A DNA stretch of 64,000 nucleotides from Nocardioides gansuensis (GTDB taxonomy: Bacteria > Actinomycetota > Actinomycetes > Propionibacteriales > Nocardioidaceae): positions 248,001-312,000 of the forward strand of contig NZ_QDGZ01000006.1 of the NCBI RefSeq assembly GCF_003076135.1, written 5' to 3'. How positions within the stretch are numbered: the stretch's first letter is position 1; every line of letters begins with the position of its first letter. Below are positions 26,537 through 40,400 of this stretch, piece after piece. The notes beneath the pieces are model-generated. The model did not search any database. It saw only the letters and a program-made list of their open reading frames with translations, and had not been told where the DNA came from. The position numbers and the translations under genes were made by a program.

Positions 26537-28009
26537 ATGACGAGCACCCGCACTGAACCGTCCACCCCGATGAGCGTCGCGGTGGTGACCCTGGGCTGCG
26601 CCCGCAACGAGGTCGACTCCGAGGAGCTGGCCGGTCGGCTCGAGGCCGACGGCTTCGTGCTGGTCGCCGACCCCGGGGACGCCGACACGGTCGTCGTCAA
26701 CACCTGCGGCTTCGTCGAGGCGGCCAAGAAGGACTCCGTCGACACCCTGCTCGAGGCTGCCGACCTCAAGGAGCAGGGCCGGACCCAGGCGGTCGTGGCG
26801 GTGGGCTGCCTCGCGGAGCGCTACGGCAAGGACCTCGCCGAGTCGCTGCCGGAGGCCGACGCGGTGCTCGGCTTCGACGACTATCCGGACATCGCGGCCC
26901 GGCTGCGCTCGATCGTCGCGGGGGAGGCCCACCAGGCCCACACGCCGTCCGACCGCCGGCGCCTGCTGCCCATCTCCCCGGTGGACCGCGACGCCTCCGC
27001 CATCTCGGTGCCCGGGCACGGCGACCTCGCCGAGATCGGGGTCGGTGCGCCTGCGACCGGGCCGCGCGCCGTACGCCGTCGCCTCGACGCCGGCCCGATG
27101 GCCCCCCTCAAGCTCGCGAGCGGCTGCGACCGCCGCTGCTCGTTCTGCGCGATCCCCAGCTTCCGCGGCTCGTTCGTCAGCCGGCGTCCCAGCGACGTGC
27201 TCCAGGAGGCGCAGTGGCTGGCGACGCAGGGCGTCAGGGAGCTCTTCCTCGTCAGCGAGAACTCCACGTCCTACGGCAAGGACCTCGGCGACCTGCGGCT
27301 GCTCGAGACACTGCTGCCCGAGCTGGCCGGAATCGACGGCATCGCGCGGGTGCGGGTCTCCTACCTGCAGCCCGCCGAGACCCGCCCCGGCCTGGTCGAG
27401 GCGATCGCCTCGACGCCCGGCGTCGTGCCCTACTTCGACCTGTCGTTCCAGCACGCCAGCGCCACGGTGCTGCGGCGGATGCGCCGCTTCGGCGACCCCG
27501 AGAGCTTCCTTGGGCTGCTCGAGCAGATCCGGGGCCTCGCGCCGGAGGCAGGCGTCCGGTCCAACGTCATCGTCGGCTTCCCCGGCGAGACCGAGGACGA
27601 CCTGCAGGTGCTGTGCGACTTCCTGGAGGCCGCCCGGATGGACGTCACGGGCGTCTTCGGCTACTCCGACGAGGACGGCACCGAGGCCGCCACCTACGAC
27701 GGCAAGCTCGACGACGACGAGGTGCGGGCCCGCACCGAGCACGTCACCGCCCTGGTCGAGGAGCTCAACGCCCAGCGCGCCGAGGAGCGCGTCGGCGAGA
27801 CGGTCACCGTGCTCGTCGAGTCGGCCGAGGACGGTGTCGCCGAAGGCAGGGCCGCGCACCAGGGCCCCGAGGTCGACGGTACGACGCGGCTCGAGGACGC
27901 GGGCGCCGTGACCGTCGGCCACCTCGTGACCGCCACGGTCGTCGCCACGGACGGCGTCGACCTCGTTGCCCGGGCAGACGTGCCCCAGCAGGAGGGAGCA
28001 CGCGCATGA
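26537..28009 (+). CDS. rimO: Ribosomal protein uS12 methylthiotransferase
   Basis: Radical SAM enzyme methylthiolating an aspartate of ribosomal protein uS12. N-terminal UPF0004 cluster cysteines C21, C57, C91 ([21 protein letters not shown]), radical SAM C197, C201, C204 (CDRRCSFC), and a C-terminal TRAM domain. 490 residues; slightly long because of an insert around 130-185 before the radical SAM motif. ATGA overlap with pgsA marks an operon. Confidence 0.94.
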   Translation: MTSTRTEPSTPMSVAVVTLGCARNEVDSEELAGRLEADGFVLVADPGDADTVVVNTCGFVEAAKKDSVDTLLEAADLKEQGRTQAVVAVGCLAERYGKDLAESLPEADAVLGFDDYPDIAARLRSIVAGEAHQAHTPSDRRRLLPISPVDRDASAISVPGHGDLAEIGVGAPATGPRAVRRRLDAGPMAPLKLASGCDRRCSFCAIPSFRGSFVSRRPSDVLQEAQWLATQGVRELFLVSENSTSYGKDLGDLRLLETLLPELAGIDGIARVRVSYLQPAETRPGLVEAIASTPGVVPYFDLSFQHASATVLRRMRRFGDPESFLGLLEQIRGLAPEAGVRSNVIVGFPGETEDDLQVLCDFLEAARMDVTGVFGYSDEDGTEAATYDGKLDDDEVRARTEHVTALVEELNAQRAEERVGETVTVLVESAEDGVAEGRAAHQGPEVDGTTRLEDAGAVTVGHLVTATVVATDGVDLVARADVPQQEGARA

Positions 28010-28626
28010 GCGAGACACAGCAGAAGGTCTCCAACTTCAACATCGCCAACGTCCTCACGACGCTGCGCATCGTCCTGGTCCCGTTCTTCGCCTGGGCGCT
28101 GCTGCAGGACGGCGGCGACTCGGTGCTGTGGCGCTGGGTCGCCTTCGCCATCTTCGCCGTCGCGATGATCACCGACAAGGTCGACGGCGACCTCGCGCGC
28201 AAGCACAACCTGATCACCGACTTCGGCAAGATCGCGGACCCGATCGCCGACAAGGCGATCACCGGCATGGCCTTCATCGGGCTCTCGCTGGTGGGCGACA
28301 TCTGGTGGTGGGTCACGATCCTCGTGCTGGTCCGCGAGTGGAGCGTGACGCTGCTGCGCCTCTCGATCCTCAAGCACGTCGTCATCGCGGCCGCCCAGAG
28401 CGGCAAGATCAAGACGACCCTGCAGGCCGTCGCGCTCTCCGGCCTGATCTGGCCGCTCCCGCACGGAGACGCGCACGGCGGGGCCTTCGACGCCTGGGGG
28501 GTCTTCGGCGAGGTGCTCTTCTACACCAGCCAGGTCCTCCTGGCCGCGGCCGTGGCGATGACCATGTGGTCGGGCTACGAGTTCTTCCGCGACGTGCGGC
28601 GCGCGCGACGGTCCGCCCGGTCCTGA
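28006..28626 (+). CDS. pgsA: CDP-diacylglycerol-glycerol-3-phosphate 3-phosphatidyltransferase
   Basis: Integral membrane enzyme making phosphatidylglycerophosphate, or a related CDP-alcohol transfer. The CDP-alcohol motif is intact: D-x2-DG-x2-AR ... G-x3-D-x3-D in [10 protein letters not shown] and [10 protein letters not shown]. About five membrane helices, 206 residues. Overlaps rimO by 4 bases. In most actinobacteria cinA follows directly; here two secreted hydrolase genes lie between. Confidence 0.93.
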   Translation: MSETQQKVSNFNIANVLTTLRIVLVPFFAWALLQDGGDSVLWRWVAFAIFAVAMITDKVDGDLARKHNLITDFGKIADPIADKAITGMAFIGLSLVGDIWWWVTILVLVREWSVTLLRLSILKHVVIAAAQSGKIKTTLQAVALSGLIWPLPHGDAHGGAFDAWGVFGEVLFYTSQVLLAAAVAMTMWSGYEFFRDVRRARRSARS

Positions 28627-28632
28627 CCAAGC

Positions 28633-28720
28633 CGTCACAGAAGGTTCACCGGGACTCGTCTGAAGTGCCACGGGAGGGCCCCCACGTCGGGTTATCGTGA
28701 CGCGGTTCACCAGCCCGTCC
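28633..28720 (+). promoter_or_regulatory. Upstream region with two GGTTCACC motifs (possible PHO sites)
   Basis: GGTTCACC occurs at 28643-28650 and again near 28705-28712, within 110 bases upstream of the 5'-nucleotidase. GTTCACC is the core of PhoP binding repeats in Streptomyces. The required 11-base direct repeat is only partly matched (CGTCACA at 28633), so the assignment is tentative. Confidence 0.3.
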
Positions 28721-28733
28721 CGAAAGGCTTCCT

Positions 28734-31073
28734 GTGTCAACATCATCATTCGGTCGACGCTTCATCGCGGGGGCGACCGCAGCGGGGGTTCTTGCGGCCC
28801 CGATGGCTGTCCTGGGGACGGCGTCGCCGGCCCACGCGGCCACGGTCAACATCCAGATCCTCGGCACCAACGACTTCCACGGCCGCCTGCTGGCCAACGG
28901 CTCGGAGGCGGGCGCTGCCGTGCTCTCCGGCGCCGTCAAGCAGCTCGAGGCGGAGAACCCCAACACCGTCTTCGCAGCCGCCGGTGACCTGATCGGCGCC
29001 TCCACCTTCGAGTCCTTCATCCAGAAGGACAAGCCGACCATCGATGCCCTCAACGAGGCCGGGCTCGACGTGTCGGCCGTCGGCAACCACGAGCTGGACG
29101 CCGGCTACGCCGACCTGGTCAACCGCGTGATGGCTGCCTACGACGCCACCACGAACCCGCTCGGCGGAGCGGCCTGGCAGTACATCGCGGCCAACCTCCG
29201 CAAGAAGAGCGACAACACCCACGCCGTTCCGGACCGCTGGATCAAGGACTTCGGGTCGGTGGAGGTCGGCTTCGTCGGCGCGGTCACCGAGGACCTGCCG
29301 TCGCTCGTGAGCCCGGACGGCATCTCCTCGATCGCCGTCACCAACATCGTCAACGAGGTCAACGCCAGCGCCGACGCCCTCGAGGCCGAGGGCGCGGACG
29401 TGATCGTGCTGCTGGTGCACGAGGGCGCCCCCGACACGACGTTCGCCTCGGCGACCAGCACCACCAACGCGTTCGGCCGGATCGTCAACGGCGTCGACAC
29501 CAACATCGACGCGATCATCTCCGGCCACACCCACCTGGCCTACAACCACTCCGTGCCGGTGCCCGCGTGGCAGACCGAGGGACGCGCCGTCACCACCCGA
29601 CCGGTCGTCTCGGCCGGCCAGTACGGCATGAACCTCAACAAGCTCGTCTTCTCGGTCGACGACGCGACCGGCCAGGTCACCGCCGTCAACCAGAGCATCC
29701 TGCCGCTGATGGGTCCCGACCCGGACGGCAGCGGTCCCGGCGTCCCGCCGGCGCTCTACCCGGTCGACGCCGAGACCAAGGCGATCGTGGACGCCGCGAA
29801 GGCGAAGGCCGACGAGCTCGGCGCCCGGGAGCTCGGCAAGATCACCGCTCCGTTCAACCGTGCCCAGCTCGCCAGCGGCACCGAGAACCGCGGTGGCGAG
29901 TCCACGCTGGGCAACCTCGTCGCCGAGGTGCAGCGCTGGGCCACGTCGACCCCCGAGGCCGGCGCGGCGCAGATCGCGTTCATGAACCCCGGCGGCCTGC
30001 GGGCCGACATGGTCGGCAACGCAGCCGCGGGCTACCCGGCCACGCTGACCTACAAGCAGGCCGCGGTCGTGCAGCCGTTCGCCAACACGCTGGTCAACAT
30101 GAGGCTCACGGGTGCCCAGATCAAGACCGTGCTCGAGCAGCAGTGGCAGCGCGACAGCAAGGGCGAGGTGCCCACCCGGCCGTTCCTCCGCCTCGGCACG
30201 TCGGCCGGCTTCTCCTACACCTACGACCCGGCCAGGCCCGAGGGCTCACGCATCACCGGCATGTGGCTGGGCGGCAAGAGGATCGAGCCCGCCACGGCCT
30301 ACTCCGTGACGGTCAACTCGTTCCTCGCCGCCGGGGGCGACAACTTCCACGTCTTCAAGGACGGCACCGCCAAGCGCGACACCGGCAAGATCGACCTGCA
30401 GGCCATGGTGGACTACGCCGCGGCCAAGTCGCCCGTCGCGCCCGACTACACCCAGCACTCGGTGGGGGTCTCGTTCCCGGCCGGTGCCCCCGCGGCGTAC
30501 AGCCCGGGCGACACGGTGAAGCTCTCGCTGTCCTCGCTGGCCTTCTCCACGGCGCCCGACAAGAAGGACACCGCCGTGGCGGTCACCCTGGGTGACAAGA
30601 AGCTCGGCACCTTACCCGTCGACAACACGCTGGGCGCGGACGTCTTCGACGAGTACGGCAAGGCCGCCGTTGCCGCCAAGGTGCCGGGCGGCACCGCCCA
30701 GGGGCCTGCGACGCTCCGTGTCACCGGCACGACCACGGGGACCACCGTGGACGTCCCGATCACGGTCGGCCCGAAGAAGGCCGTGAAGATCAAGGTCGTC
30801 AAGCGCCCCAAGAAGGTCGTCGCAGGCAAGACCCGCGCGCGCATCGTCGTCAAGGTCCTGGCCGAGGCCGGCACGCCCCACGGCAAGGTCGTCCTGCGGA
30901 TCTTCGACAAGATCGACAAGAAGTGGACCGCCATGCTCAAGGACGGCAGGGCGAAGTTCAAGCTGCGGCGCCTGAAGAAGGCCGACCGCTACAAGCTCAA
31001 GGCGACGTACAAGGGCAGCGGCGAGTACCTGAAGGCCAGCAAGGCCTTCAAGCTCCGCGTCCGCCGCGGCTGA
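28734..31073 (+). CDS. Secreted bifunctional 5'-nucleotidase/metallophosphatase
   Basis: 779 residues. Signal peptide ends near SPAHA (about 35). Calcineurin-like metallophosphatase domain with dimetal motifs GTNDFHG, GDLIGAS, GNHELD, HEGAPD and SGHTHLAYN, then the 5'-nucleotidase C-terminal domain (about 370-560) with NRGGESTLGNLVAE, NPGGLRAD and the nucleoside-binding region. After about 570 comes a Pro/Lys-rich Ig-like tail (repeated PKKxVKIK/RPKK segments) suited to wall or polymer binding. It would release phosphate and nucleoside from extracellular nucleotides. GTG 28734 has AAAGG 6 bases upstream. The next gene, a secreted nuclease, could supply its substrates. Confidence 0.92.
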   Translation: MSTSSFGRRFIAGATAAGVLAAPMAVLGTASPAHAATVNIQILGTNDFHGRLLANGSEAGAAVLSGAVKQLEAENPNTVFAAAGDLIGASTFESFIQKDKPTIDALNEAGLDVSAVGNHELDAGYADLVNRVMAAYDATTNPLGGAAWQYIAANLRKKSDNTHAVPDRWIKDFGSVEVGFVGAVTEDLPSLVSPDGISSIAVTNIVNEVNASADALEAEGADVIVLLVHEGAPDTTFASATSTTNAFGRIVNGVDTNIDAIISGHTHLAYNHSVPVPAWQTEGRAVTTRPVVSAGQYGMNLNKLVFSVDDATGQVTAVNQSILPLMGPDPDGSGPGVPPALYPVDAETKAIVDAAKAKADELGARELGKITAPFNRAQLASGTENRGGESTLGNLVAEVQRWATSTPEAGAAQIAFMNPGGLRADMVGNAAAGYPATLTYKQAAVVQPFANTLVNMRLTGAQIKTVLEQQWQRDSKGEVPTRPFLRLGTSAGFSYTYDPARPEGSRITGMWLGGKRIEPATAYSVTVNSFLAAGGDNFHVFKDGTAKRDTGKIDLQAMVDYAAAKSPVAPDYTQHSVGVSFPAGAPAAYSPGDTVKLSLSSLAFSTAPDKKDTAVAVTLGDKKLGTLPVDNTLGADVFDEYGKAAVAAKVPGGTAQGPATLRVTGTTTGTTVDVPITVGPKKAVKIKVVKRPKKVVAGKTRARIVVKVLAEAGTPHGKVVLRIFDKIDKKWTAMLKDGRAKFKLRRLKKADRYKLKATYKGSGEYLKASKAFKLRVRRG

Positions 31074-31077
31074 GTGA

Positions 31078-31111
31078 GGTGAGGGAGCCCGGTCCGCCGG
31101 GCTCCCTCACC
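31078..31111. terminator. Strong terminator hairpin after the 5'-nucleotidase
   Basis: GGTGAGGGAGCCCGG (31078-31092) pairs perfectly over 15 bp with 31097-31111, loop TCCG. It separates the nucleotidase from the nuclease gene, so each likely has its own control or read-through. Confidence 0.8.
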
Positions 31112-31170
31112 ATCCCTGCTCGACTCCTGCTCGCCCCGCCAGCACACCACGTCCGACCTCGGGAGAACCC

Positions 31171-33657
31171 ATGCGCACCAGCGCGAACGCACGACTGATC
31201 GTCGCCGCGGCCGCCTTCGGCCTGCTCGCGACCGGGCTCGCAGCCTTGCCCGCCCAGGCCAACCCGGCCGGCACCGGCCTCGTCATCAGCGAGGTCTACG
31301 GCGGCGGGGGCAACTCCGGCGCCACCCTGACCCACGACTTCATCGAGCTCTACAACCCCACCGATGCCGCGATCAGCGTCGAGGGCCTGACGGTGGAGTA
31401 CTTCGCTGCCAGCGGCAACCCCGGTGACAGCCACCCCCTCAGCGGCAGCGTCCCGGCGAAGGGGCACTACCTGATCCGGGAGGCGAAGGGCAATGGCGGC
31501 ACGACCGCACTGCCGACTCCGGACGCCACGGGCTCGATCTCGATGGGCGGATCCGCCGGCAGCGTACGGCTGAGCGGCGCGGCCGGCGTCATCGACGTCG
31601 TGGGCTACGGCGCCGCCGTGGTACGCGAGGGCTCGCCGGCTCCGGCCCTGTCCAACACCACGGCGGCCACCCGGGACGCGGCGCGCAGGGACACCGACGA
31701 CAACGCGGCCGACTTCACGGCCGCCAGCCCGGCGCCGCACAGCTCCGGCGTGGTCACCGAGCCGCCGCCCGGCCCCGTCTCGAAGACCATCGCCGAGATC
31801 CAGGGCACCGGCGCCAGCAGTCCGCTGTCTGGGCAGCAGGTGTCGACCCGAGGCGTGGTGACGGCGGCCTACCCGACGGGCGGCTTCAACGGCTTCTATA
31901 TCCAGACGCCCGGCCCCGACACCACGCCGGGCGCCTCCGACGGCCTGTTCGTCTTCGAGCCCGGGTTCGCCTCCTCCATCGCGGTCGGCGACTCGGTCGA
32001 GGTCGTCGGCCTGGTCAAGGAGTTCGGCGGGCTCACCGAGGTCGACGCCACCACGGTGACCGAGATCGCGGCGCTCCCGGCCGTCGTACCGAACACCGAG
32101 CTGCCCGGCAGCACGTGTGCCCTGCCCGGCACGGCCTGCCCGGACACGGCCTCCCTCGATGCGCAGCGTGAGGAGCTGGAGGGCGAGGCGTTCTCGCCCA
32201 CTGCCCCGATGACGGTGACCGACGCCTACGACTTCGGGGTCACGTCGAGCAGATTCTTCGGCGAGATCGGCATCGCCGCCGGCTCGACCATCCCCCTGGT
32301 CACCCCGACGGAGGTCGTGGACGCCCAGGACGCCTCGGGCATCGCCGCCCGCACTGCCTACAACGACGCGCACCGGGTGGTGCTCGACGACGGGTCGTCG
32401 GCGACCTACTGGAACACCAGCAACACCGCCGATGCCCAGGACGAGCCGCTGCCGTGGCTGACCGCCGACCACACGGTCCGCGTCGGCGCGCAGGTCACCT
32501 TCGACAAGCCGGTCATCCTCGACTACCGGTTCGGCTGGAAGCTCCAGCCACAGCGGCAGGTCATCGGTGTCCCGACCGGCCTGGTGACCTTCGAGCAGGA
32601 CCGTCCCGCCGCGCCCGCGCCGGTGGGTGGCGACCTCAAGCTGGCCACGTTCAACGTGCTCAACTACTTCACCACCCTCGGCGGCGACGTCCCCGGCTGC
32701 TCGGCCTTCGTCGACCGGGACGGCAACCCGATCGCGACCCGGAGCTGCTCGGGTGCCAACGGCCCCCGGGGCGCCTGGAACCAGGTCAACTTCGAACGTC
32801 AGCAGGCCAAGATCGTCCGCGCGATCAACACGATGGACGCCGACGTGGTCTCCCTCGAGGAGCTGGAGAACTCGCGCGTCGTCGACGGCGGCGACCGCGA
32901 CGAGGCCATCGCCTCCCTCGTGGGCGCCCTCAACGCCGACGCCGGGAACGTCCGGTGGGCCTACGTCCCGTCACCGTCGGCGCTGCCCGCCAGCGAGGAC
33001 GTGATCCGCACCGGGTTCATCTACGACCCGTCGACGATCGAGGTGGTCGGGGAGAGCAAGATCCTCGACGTCCCGGCCTTCGACAACGCCCGCGAGCCGC
33101 TCGCGCAGGTCTTCAAGGGCACGGGCGGGCCGGCGGGGCAGAGGTTCGCGGTGATCGCCAACCACTTCAAGTCCAAGGCCTCGGGCTTCGACGACGGCAC
33201 CGGCCAGGGCAACGCCAACCCCGACCGGGTGGCGCAGGCCAGGGCGCTGGTGGCGTTCGCGAACAGCTTCGCCGCCGAGCGCGACACGGACAAGGTGTTC
33301 CTGACCGGCGACTTCAACGCCTACTCGGAGGAGGACCCGGTCCAGGAGATCGAGGGCGCCGGCTATGTGGCCCTCACGTCCACGGACGACCCGGACGAGG
33401 AGAGCTACAGCTTCGCGGGCACCTCCGGCTCGCTTGACCACATCTTCGCCAACCCCGCCGCCAGGGCGATGGTGACCGGCGTCGACGTCTGGGAGACCAA
33501 CGCCAACGAGTCGGTCTTCTACCAGTACAGCCGCTACAACTACGTGGGCACCGACCTCTACCGTCCGACCGTCTACGCGGCGTCCGACCACAACCCGGAG
33601 GTGATCGGCATCAACCTGCGCGGCCGGGAGACGAAGCCCCTGCACCCGCGGGGCTAG
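31171..33657 (+). CDS. Secreted ExeM/NucH-type endonuclease with lamin-tail domain
   Basis: 828 residues. Signal peptide ends near ALPAQA (about 30). Lamin-tail domain at about 35-150 (VISEVYGGGGNSG, FIELYNPTD), an OB-like middle region (ISTRG-type segment, about 215-430), then an endonuclease/exonuclease/phosphatase domain from about 490 with LATFNVLNYF, SLEELEN, IANHFKSK, TGDFNAY, GSLDHIFAN and SDHNPEV. The family hydrolyses extracellular DNA. Together with the upstream 5'-nucleotidase it suggests phosphate, nucleoside or biofilm DNA turnover. Ends exactly where the cinA -10 begins. Confidence 0.92.
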   Translation: MRTSANARLIVAAAAFGLLATGLAALPAQANPAGTGLVISEVYGGGGNSGATLTHDFIELYNPTDAAISVEGLTVEYFAASGNPGDSHPLSGSVPAKGHYLIREAKGNGGTTALPTPDATGSISMGGSAGSVRLSGAAGVIDVVGYGAAVVREGSPAPALSNTTAATRDAARRDTDDNAADFTAASPAPHSSGVVTEPPPGPVSKTIAEIQGTGASSPLSGQQVSTRGVVTAAYPTGGFNGFYIQTPGPDTTPGASDGLFVFEPGFASSIAVGDSVEVVGLVKEFGGLTEVDATTVTEIAALPAVVPNTELPGSTCALPGTACPDTASLDAQREELEGEAFSPTAPMTVTDAYDFGVTSSRFFGEIGIAAGSTIPLVTPTEVVDAQDASGIAARTAYNDAHRVVLDDGSSATYWNTSNTADAQDEPLPWLTADHTVRVGAQVTFDKPVILDYRFGWKLQPQRQVIGVPTGLVTFEQDRPAAPAPVGGDLKLATFNVLNYFTTLGGDVPGCSAFVDRDGNPIATRSCSGANGPRGAWNQVNFERQQAKIVRAINTMDADVVSLEELENSRVVDGGDRDEAIASLVGALNADAGNVRWAYVPSPSALPASEDVIRTGFIYDPSTIEVVGESKILDVPAFDNAREPLAQVFKGTGGPAGQRFAVIANHFKSKASGFDDGTGQGNANPDRVAQARALVAFANSFAAERDTDKVFLTGDFNAYSEEDPVQEIEGAGYVALTSTDDPDEESYSFAGTSGSLDHIFANPAARAMVTGVDVWETNANESVFYQYSRYNYVGTDLYRPTVYAASDHNPEVIGINLRGRETKPLHPRG

Positions 33658-33660
33658 CAT
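33655..33660 (+). promoter_or_regulatory. Probable -10 of leaderless cinA promoter
   Basis: TAGCAT, 7 bases before ATG 33668; its TAG is the stop codon of the nuclease gene. Confidence 0.45.
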
Positions 33661-33667
33661 CGGGCCC

Positions 33668-34147
33668 ATGAGCCAGGCGCTGCAGGACCGTCTCGTCGAG
33701 CTGGGCAGCACGGTGGCCACGGCGGAGTCCCTCACCGGAGGGGCTCTCGCCGTCCGCCTCACCCAGCTGCCCGGCTCGTCCGACGTGTTCCTCGGCGGCG
33801 TGGTCGCCTACGCCACCGAGGTCAAGGAGTCGGTCCTCGGCGTGCCGGAGCAGGTGGTGCGCGAGCACGGCGTCATCTCGGGGGAGTGCGCCGTGGCGAT
33901 GGCCAGCGGAGTCCGCGACCTGCTGTCCGCGACGTACGGCCTCAGCACGACCGGGGTGGCGGGGCCCGAGCCGCAGGAGGGCCAGCCGCCCGGCACCGTG
34001 TGGATCGCGGTCGCCGGGCCGGAGGGGGTCGAGACGCGGCTGCTGGAGCTCGAGGGGGACCGGACCGATGTCCAGTCCGCGACCTGCGACGAGGCGTTGT
34101 CCCTGCTCGGTGGCATCCTCCGCATGGAAGGATCCGTGCTCGGGTAG
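33668..34147 (+). CDS. pncC: CinA C-terminal domain / nicotinamide-nucleotide amidase
   Basis: 159 residues comprising only the CinA C-terminal amidase (PncC) domain: TVATAESLTGGALAVRLTQLPGSSDVFLGGVVAYA split, catalytic Ser in the AESLTGG motif, and TTGVAGPEPQEGQPPGTVWIAV. Deamidates NMN to nicotinate mononucleotide. Placed before clgR as in most actinobacteria, although two secreted hydrolase genes now separate it from pgsA. Confidence 0.93.
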   Translation: MSQALQDRLVELGSTVATAESLTGGALAVRLTQLPGSSDVFLGGVVAYATEVKESVLGVPEQVVREHGVISGECAVAMASGVRDLLSATYGLSTTGVAGPEPQEGQPPGTVWIAVAGPEGVETRLLELEGDRTDVQSATCDEALSLLGGILRMEGSVLG

Positions 34148-34216
34148 CGTTGGCCTCCATGATGCGCCTCGACAGGGGCGTCCCCGGTGAGCCGGCTCGA
34201 GAGAAGGGAGAGGCGC

Positions 34217-34522
34217 ATGGTGCTCTTTCGCAAGTTGCTCGGCGACGTGCTCCGCAGCGAGCGGGTCCAGCGTGGGATGACCCTCCGCGAGGTGTCTGCG
34301 GAGGCCCGGGTGAGCCTGGGCTACATCTCCGAGATCGAGCGCGGCCAGAAGGAGGCGTCGTCCGAGCTGCTCGCCTCGCTGTGCTCCGCCCTCGACCTGC
34401 CGCTCTCCGAGGTGCTGCGCGAGGTCTCCGACGCGGTCGCCGTCGAGGAGGCCGCACTGCGCGCCACCCCCATCACCGTCGCCCGGGCCCAGGCCGCCGA
34501 CGTCGTCGCCTCCGCCGCCTGA
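34217..34522 (+). CDS. clgR: XRE-family transcription activator ClgR
   Basis: 101 residues: Xre helix-turn-helix (residues 10-70; [26 protein letters not shown] split) plus a short tail. ClgR activates clp protease and chaperone genes in actinobacteria. Tail ends ...ASAA; in Streptomyces two C-terminal alanines mark ClgR for Clp degradation as I recall, which would fit. ATG 34217 has GGGAGAGG just upstream; GTG 34187 is the alternative. Gene order cinA-clgR is conserved, but recA, normally nearby, is 15 kb away here. Confidence 0.9.
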   Translation: MVLFRKLLGDVLRSERVQRGMTLREVSAEARVSLGYISEIERGQKEASSELLASLCSALDLPLSEVLREVSDAVAVEEAALRATPITVARAQAADVVASAA

Positions 34523-34526
34523 GGCC

Positions 34527-35298
34527 TCAGGCCGGCTGGCAGGAGGGACACCAGTACGCCGCGCGCTCGCGGCCGTCCGGTCCCTGCATCTCCACCTCGA
34601 CCGCCGTGCCGCAGCGCCGGCAGGCGCGCTGGCGGTAGACCCACGTGGTGCGTCCCCGCCGCAGGTCGCCCGTCGTCGACTGGGTGGAGCGGCCGACGTT
34701 GGTCGTCAGCACCTGGTGTGCCCGGCGGACCAGCCGCGCGAGGTCGGGCACCTCGCCCACGGGTCGGTCCGGGCGGACGCCCGCCAGGAAGCACAGCTCG
34801 GCGGCGTAGAGGTTGCCGATGCCGGCGAGCAGTCGCTGGTCGAGCAGCGCCTCGTGCACCGGTCGACCCGGCTCGGCCAGCAGCCTGCGCACGGCCTCGT
34901 CGGCGTCCCAGCCCGGCCCGAGCAGGTCGGGCCCGAGGTGTCCGACCGCGTCGTCCTCGCGCGCGGTCGGCAGCAGCTCGACGCCCAGGGAGAAGCCGAC
35001 CGCCGTGCAGCGGGGCGTCTCGAGCACCACCCGGGCCTGGTCCGAGGGGCGCTGCCACCGCTCGCCGGGCCGGTGCACCCGCCACGCGCCCTCCATCTTG
35101 AGGTGGGTGTGCAGCGTCCACCGCTCGTCGCCGGCGATGCGGGTCAGCAGGTGCTTGCCCCGGGCCACGGTGTCCTCGACCCGCGCCCCGGACAGGTCGA
35201 CCGTCGCGAGCTGGGGCACCCGGAAGTCGGTGCGGGTGAGCAGGTCACCGGACAGGGCCCGGTCGAGCATCCGGGCCGTGCGGTGGACGGTGTCGCCC

Positions 35299-35306
<8 letters not shown>
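34527..35306 (-). CDS. nei: Fpg/Nei family DNA glycosylase (endonuclease VIII-like)
   Basis: 259 residues. MPEGDTVHR puts the catalytic Pro and Glu at positions 2-3 after Met removal, with ARGKHLL carrying the Lys; middle H2TH helices (LLAGIGNLYAAELCF), and a C-terminal zinc finger C-x2-C ... C-x2-C (CRRCG, CPSC). Excises oxidised pyrimidines and cuts the abasic site. Its first 8 bases overlap the lhr stop on the same strand, forming a repair operon with lhr. Convergent with clgR, 4 bases apart. Confidence 0.93.
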
Positions 35307-39792
<4,486 letters not shown>

Positions 39793-39944
39793 GCCGCTCA
39801 GTCTTCCACCGCCCACCGACACCGGCGCCCGGACGTTGTCCACAGCCCTCGAGGCCGCGGTTTCGACCGCACCCGGCGCGGGGCATCGTGCCCTCATACC
39901 CACGGGCGCCGAGGGGCGACCGGGCCGAGACGACGGGGGCACAC

Positions 39945-40400
39945 ATGTACGGGGACACCGGGGTGATCAGGCACCTCGCCCAGCAGATGGCCGACCAGGC
40001 GACGGAGATCCGCCTGGACGCCGAGGAGCTGGTGCGGGCAGCCGACACGGTCACGTGGGAGGGCACGGCGGCCCAGGCGATGCGCGAGCGGATGGCCGGC
40101 CGGGCGGTCGCCCTGCGCGGCACGGCCGACCAGCACGACGACGCCGCCCAGGCGTTGCGCGACCACGCCGACCGGGTCGACCAGCTCAAGGAGCTGATCG
40201 CCGACATCGCGGAGAAGGTCAGCTCGCTCGTGGAGGGCGCCAGGTCGCGGCTCGCCGCGCTGGCGGACAAGGCGATCGACCTGGCCACGTGGGTCACGCC
40301 GGACCCGATCGACCGGCTGCTCGCCTCGTTCTCGCCGCCGCCGATCGGCCACAAGGACTGGCTCGACGTGCCCGACCAGCTGCCCGGGGTGTTCCGATGA
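39945..40400 (+). CDS. WXG100-like small helical protein
   Basis: 151 residues. Two amphipathic helices flank a WEG turn near residue 39 (VTWEGTAAQAMRERM), the form of WXG100 proteins, but the chain is longer than the usual 100 and ends with a Pro-containing tail (TPDPIDRLLASFSPPPIG). The many heptad positions Ala, Leu, Val suggest a coiled-coil hairpin. Likely partner or adaptor for type VII secretion. First of a 4-gene coupled operon (next start overlaps its stop). Lies divergently from lhr. Confidence 0.7.
   Translation: MYGDTGVIRHLAQQMADQATEIRLDAEELVRAADTVTWEGTAAQAMRERMAGRAVALRGTADQHDDAAQALRDHADRVDQLKELIADIAEKVSSLVEGARSRLAALADKAIDLATWVTPDPIDRLLASFSPPPIGHKDWLDVPDQLPGVFR

Noticed and set aside
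39793..39942. 50-residue N-terminal extension of Lhr
   Set aside because: The extension is Pro/Arg rich with no family similarity, while MSALDLF at 39792 starts the conserved region.
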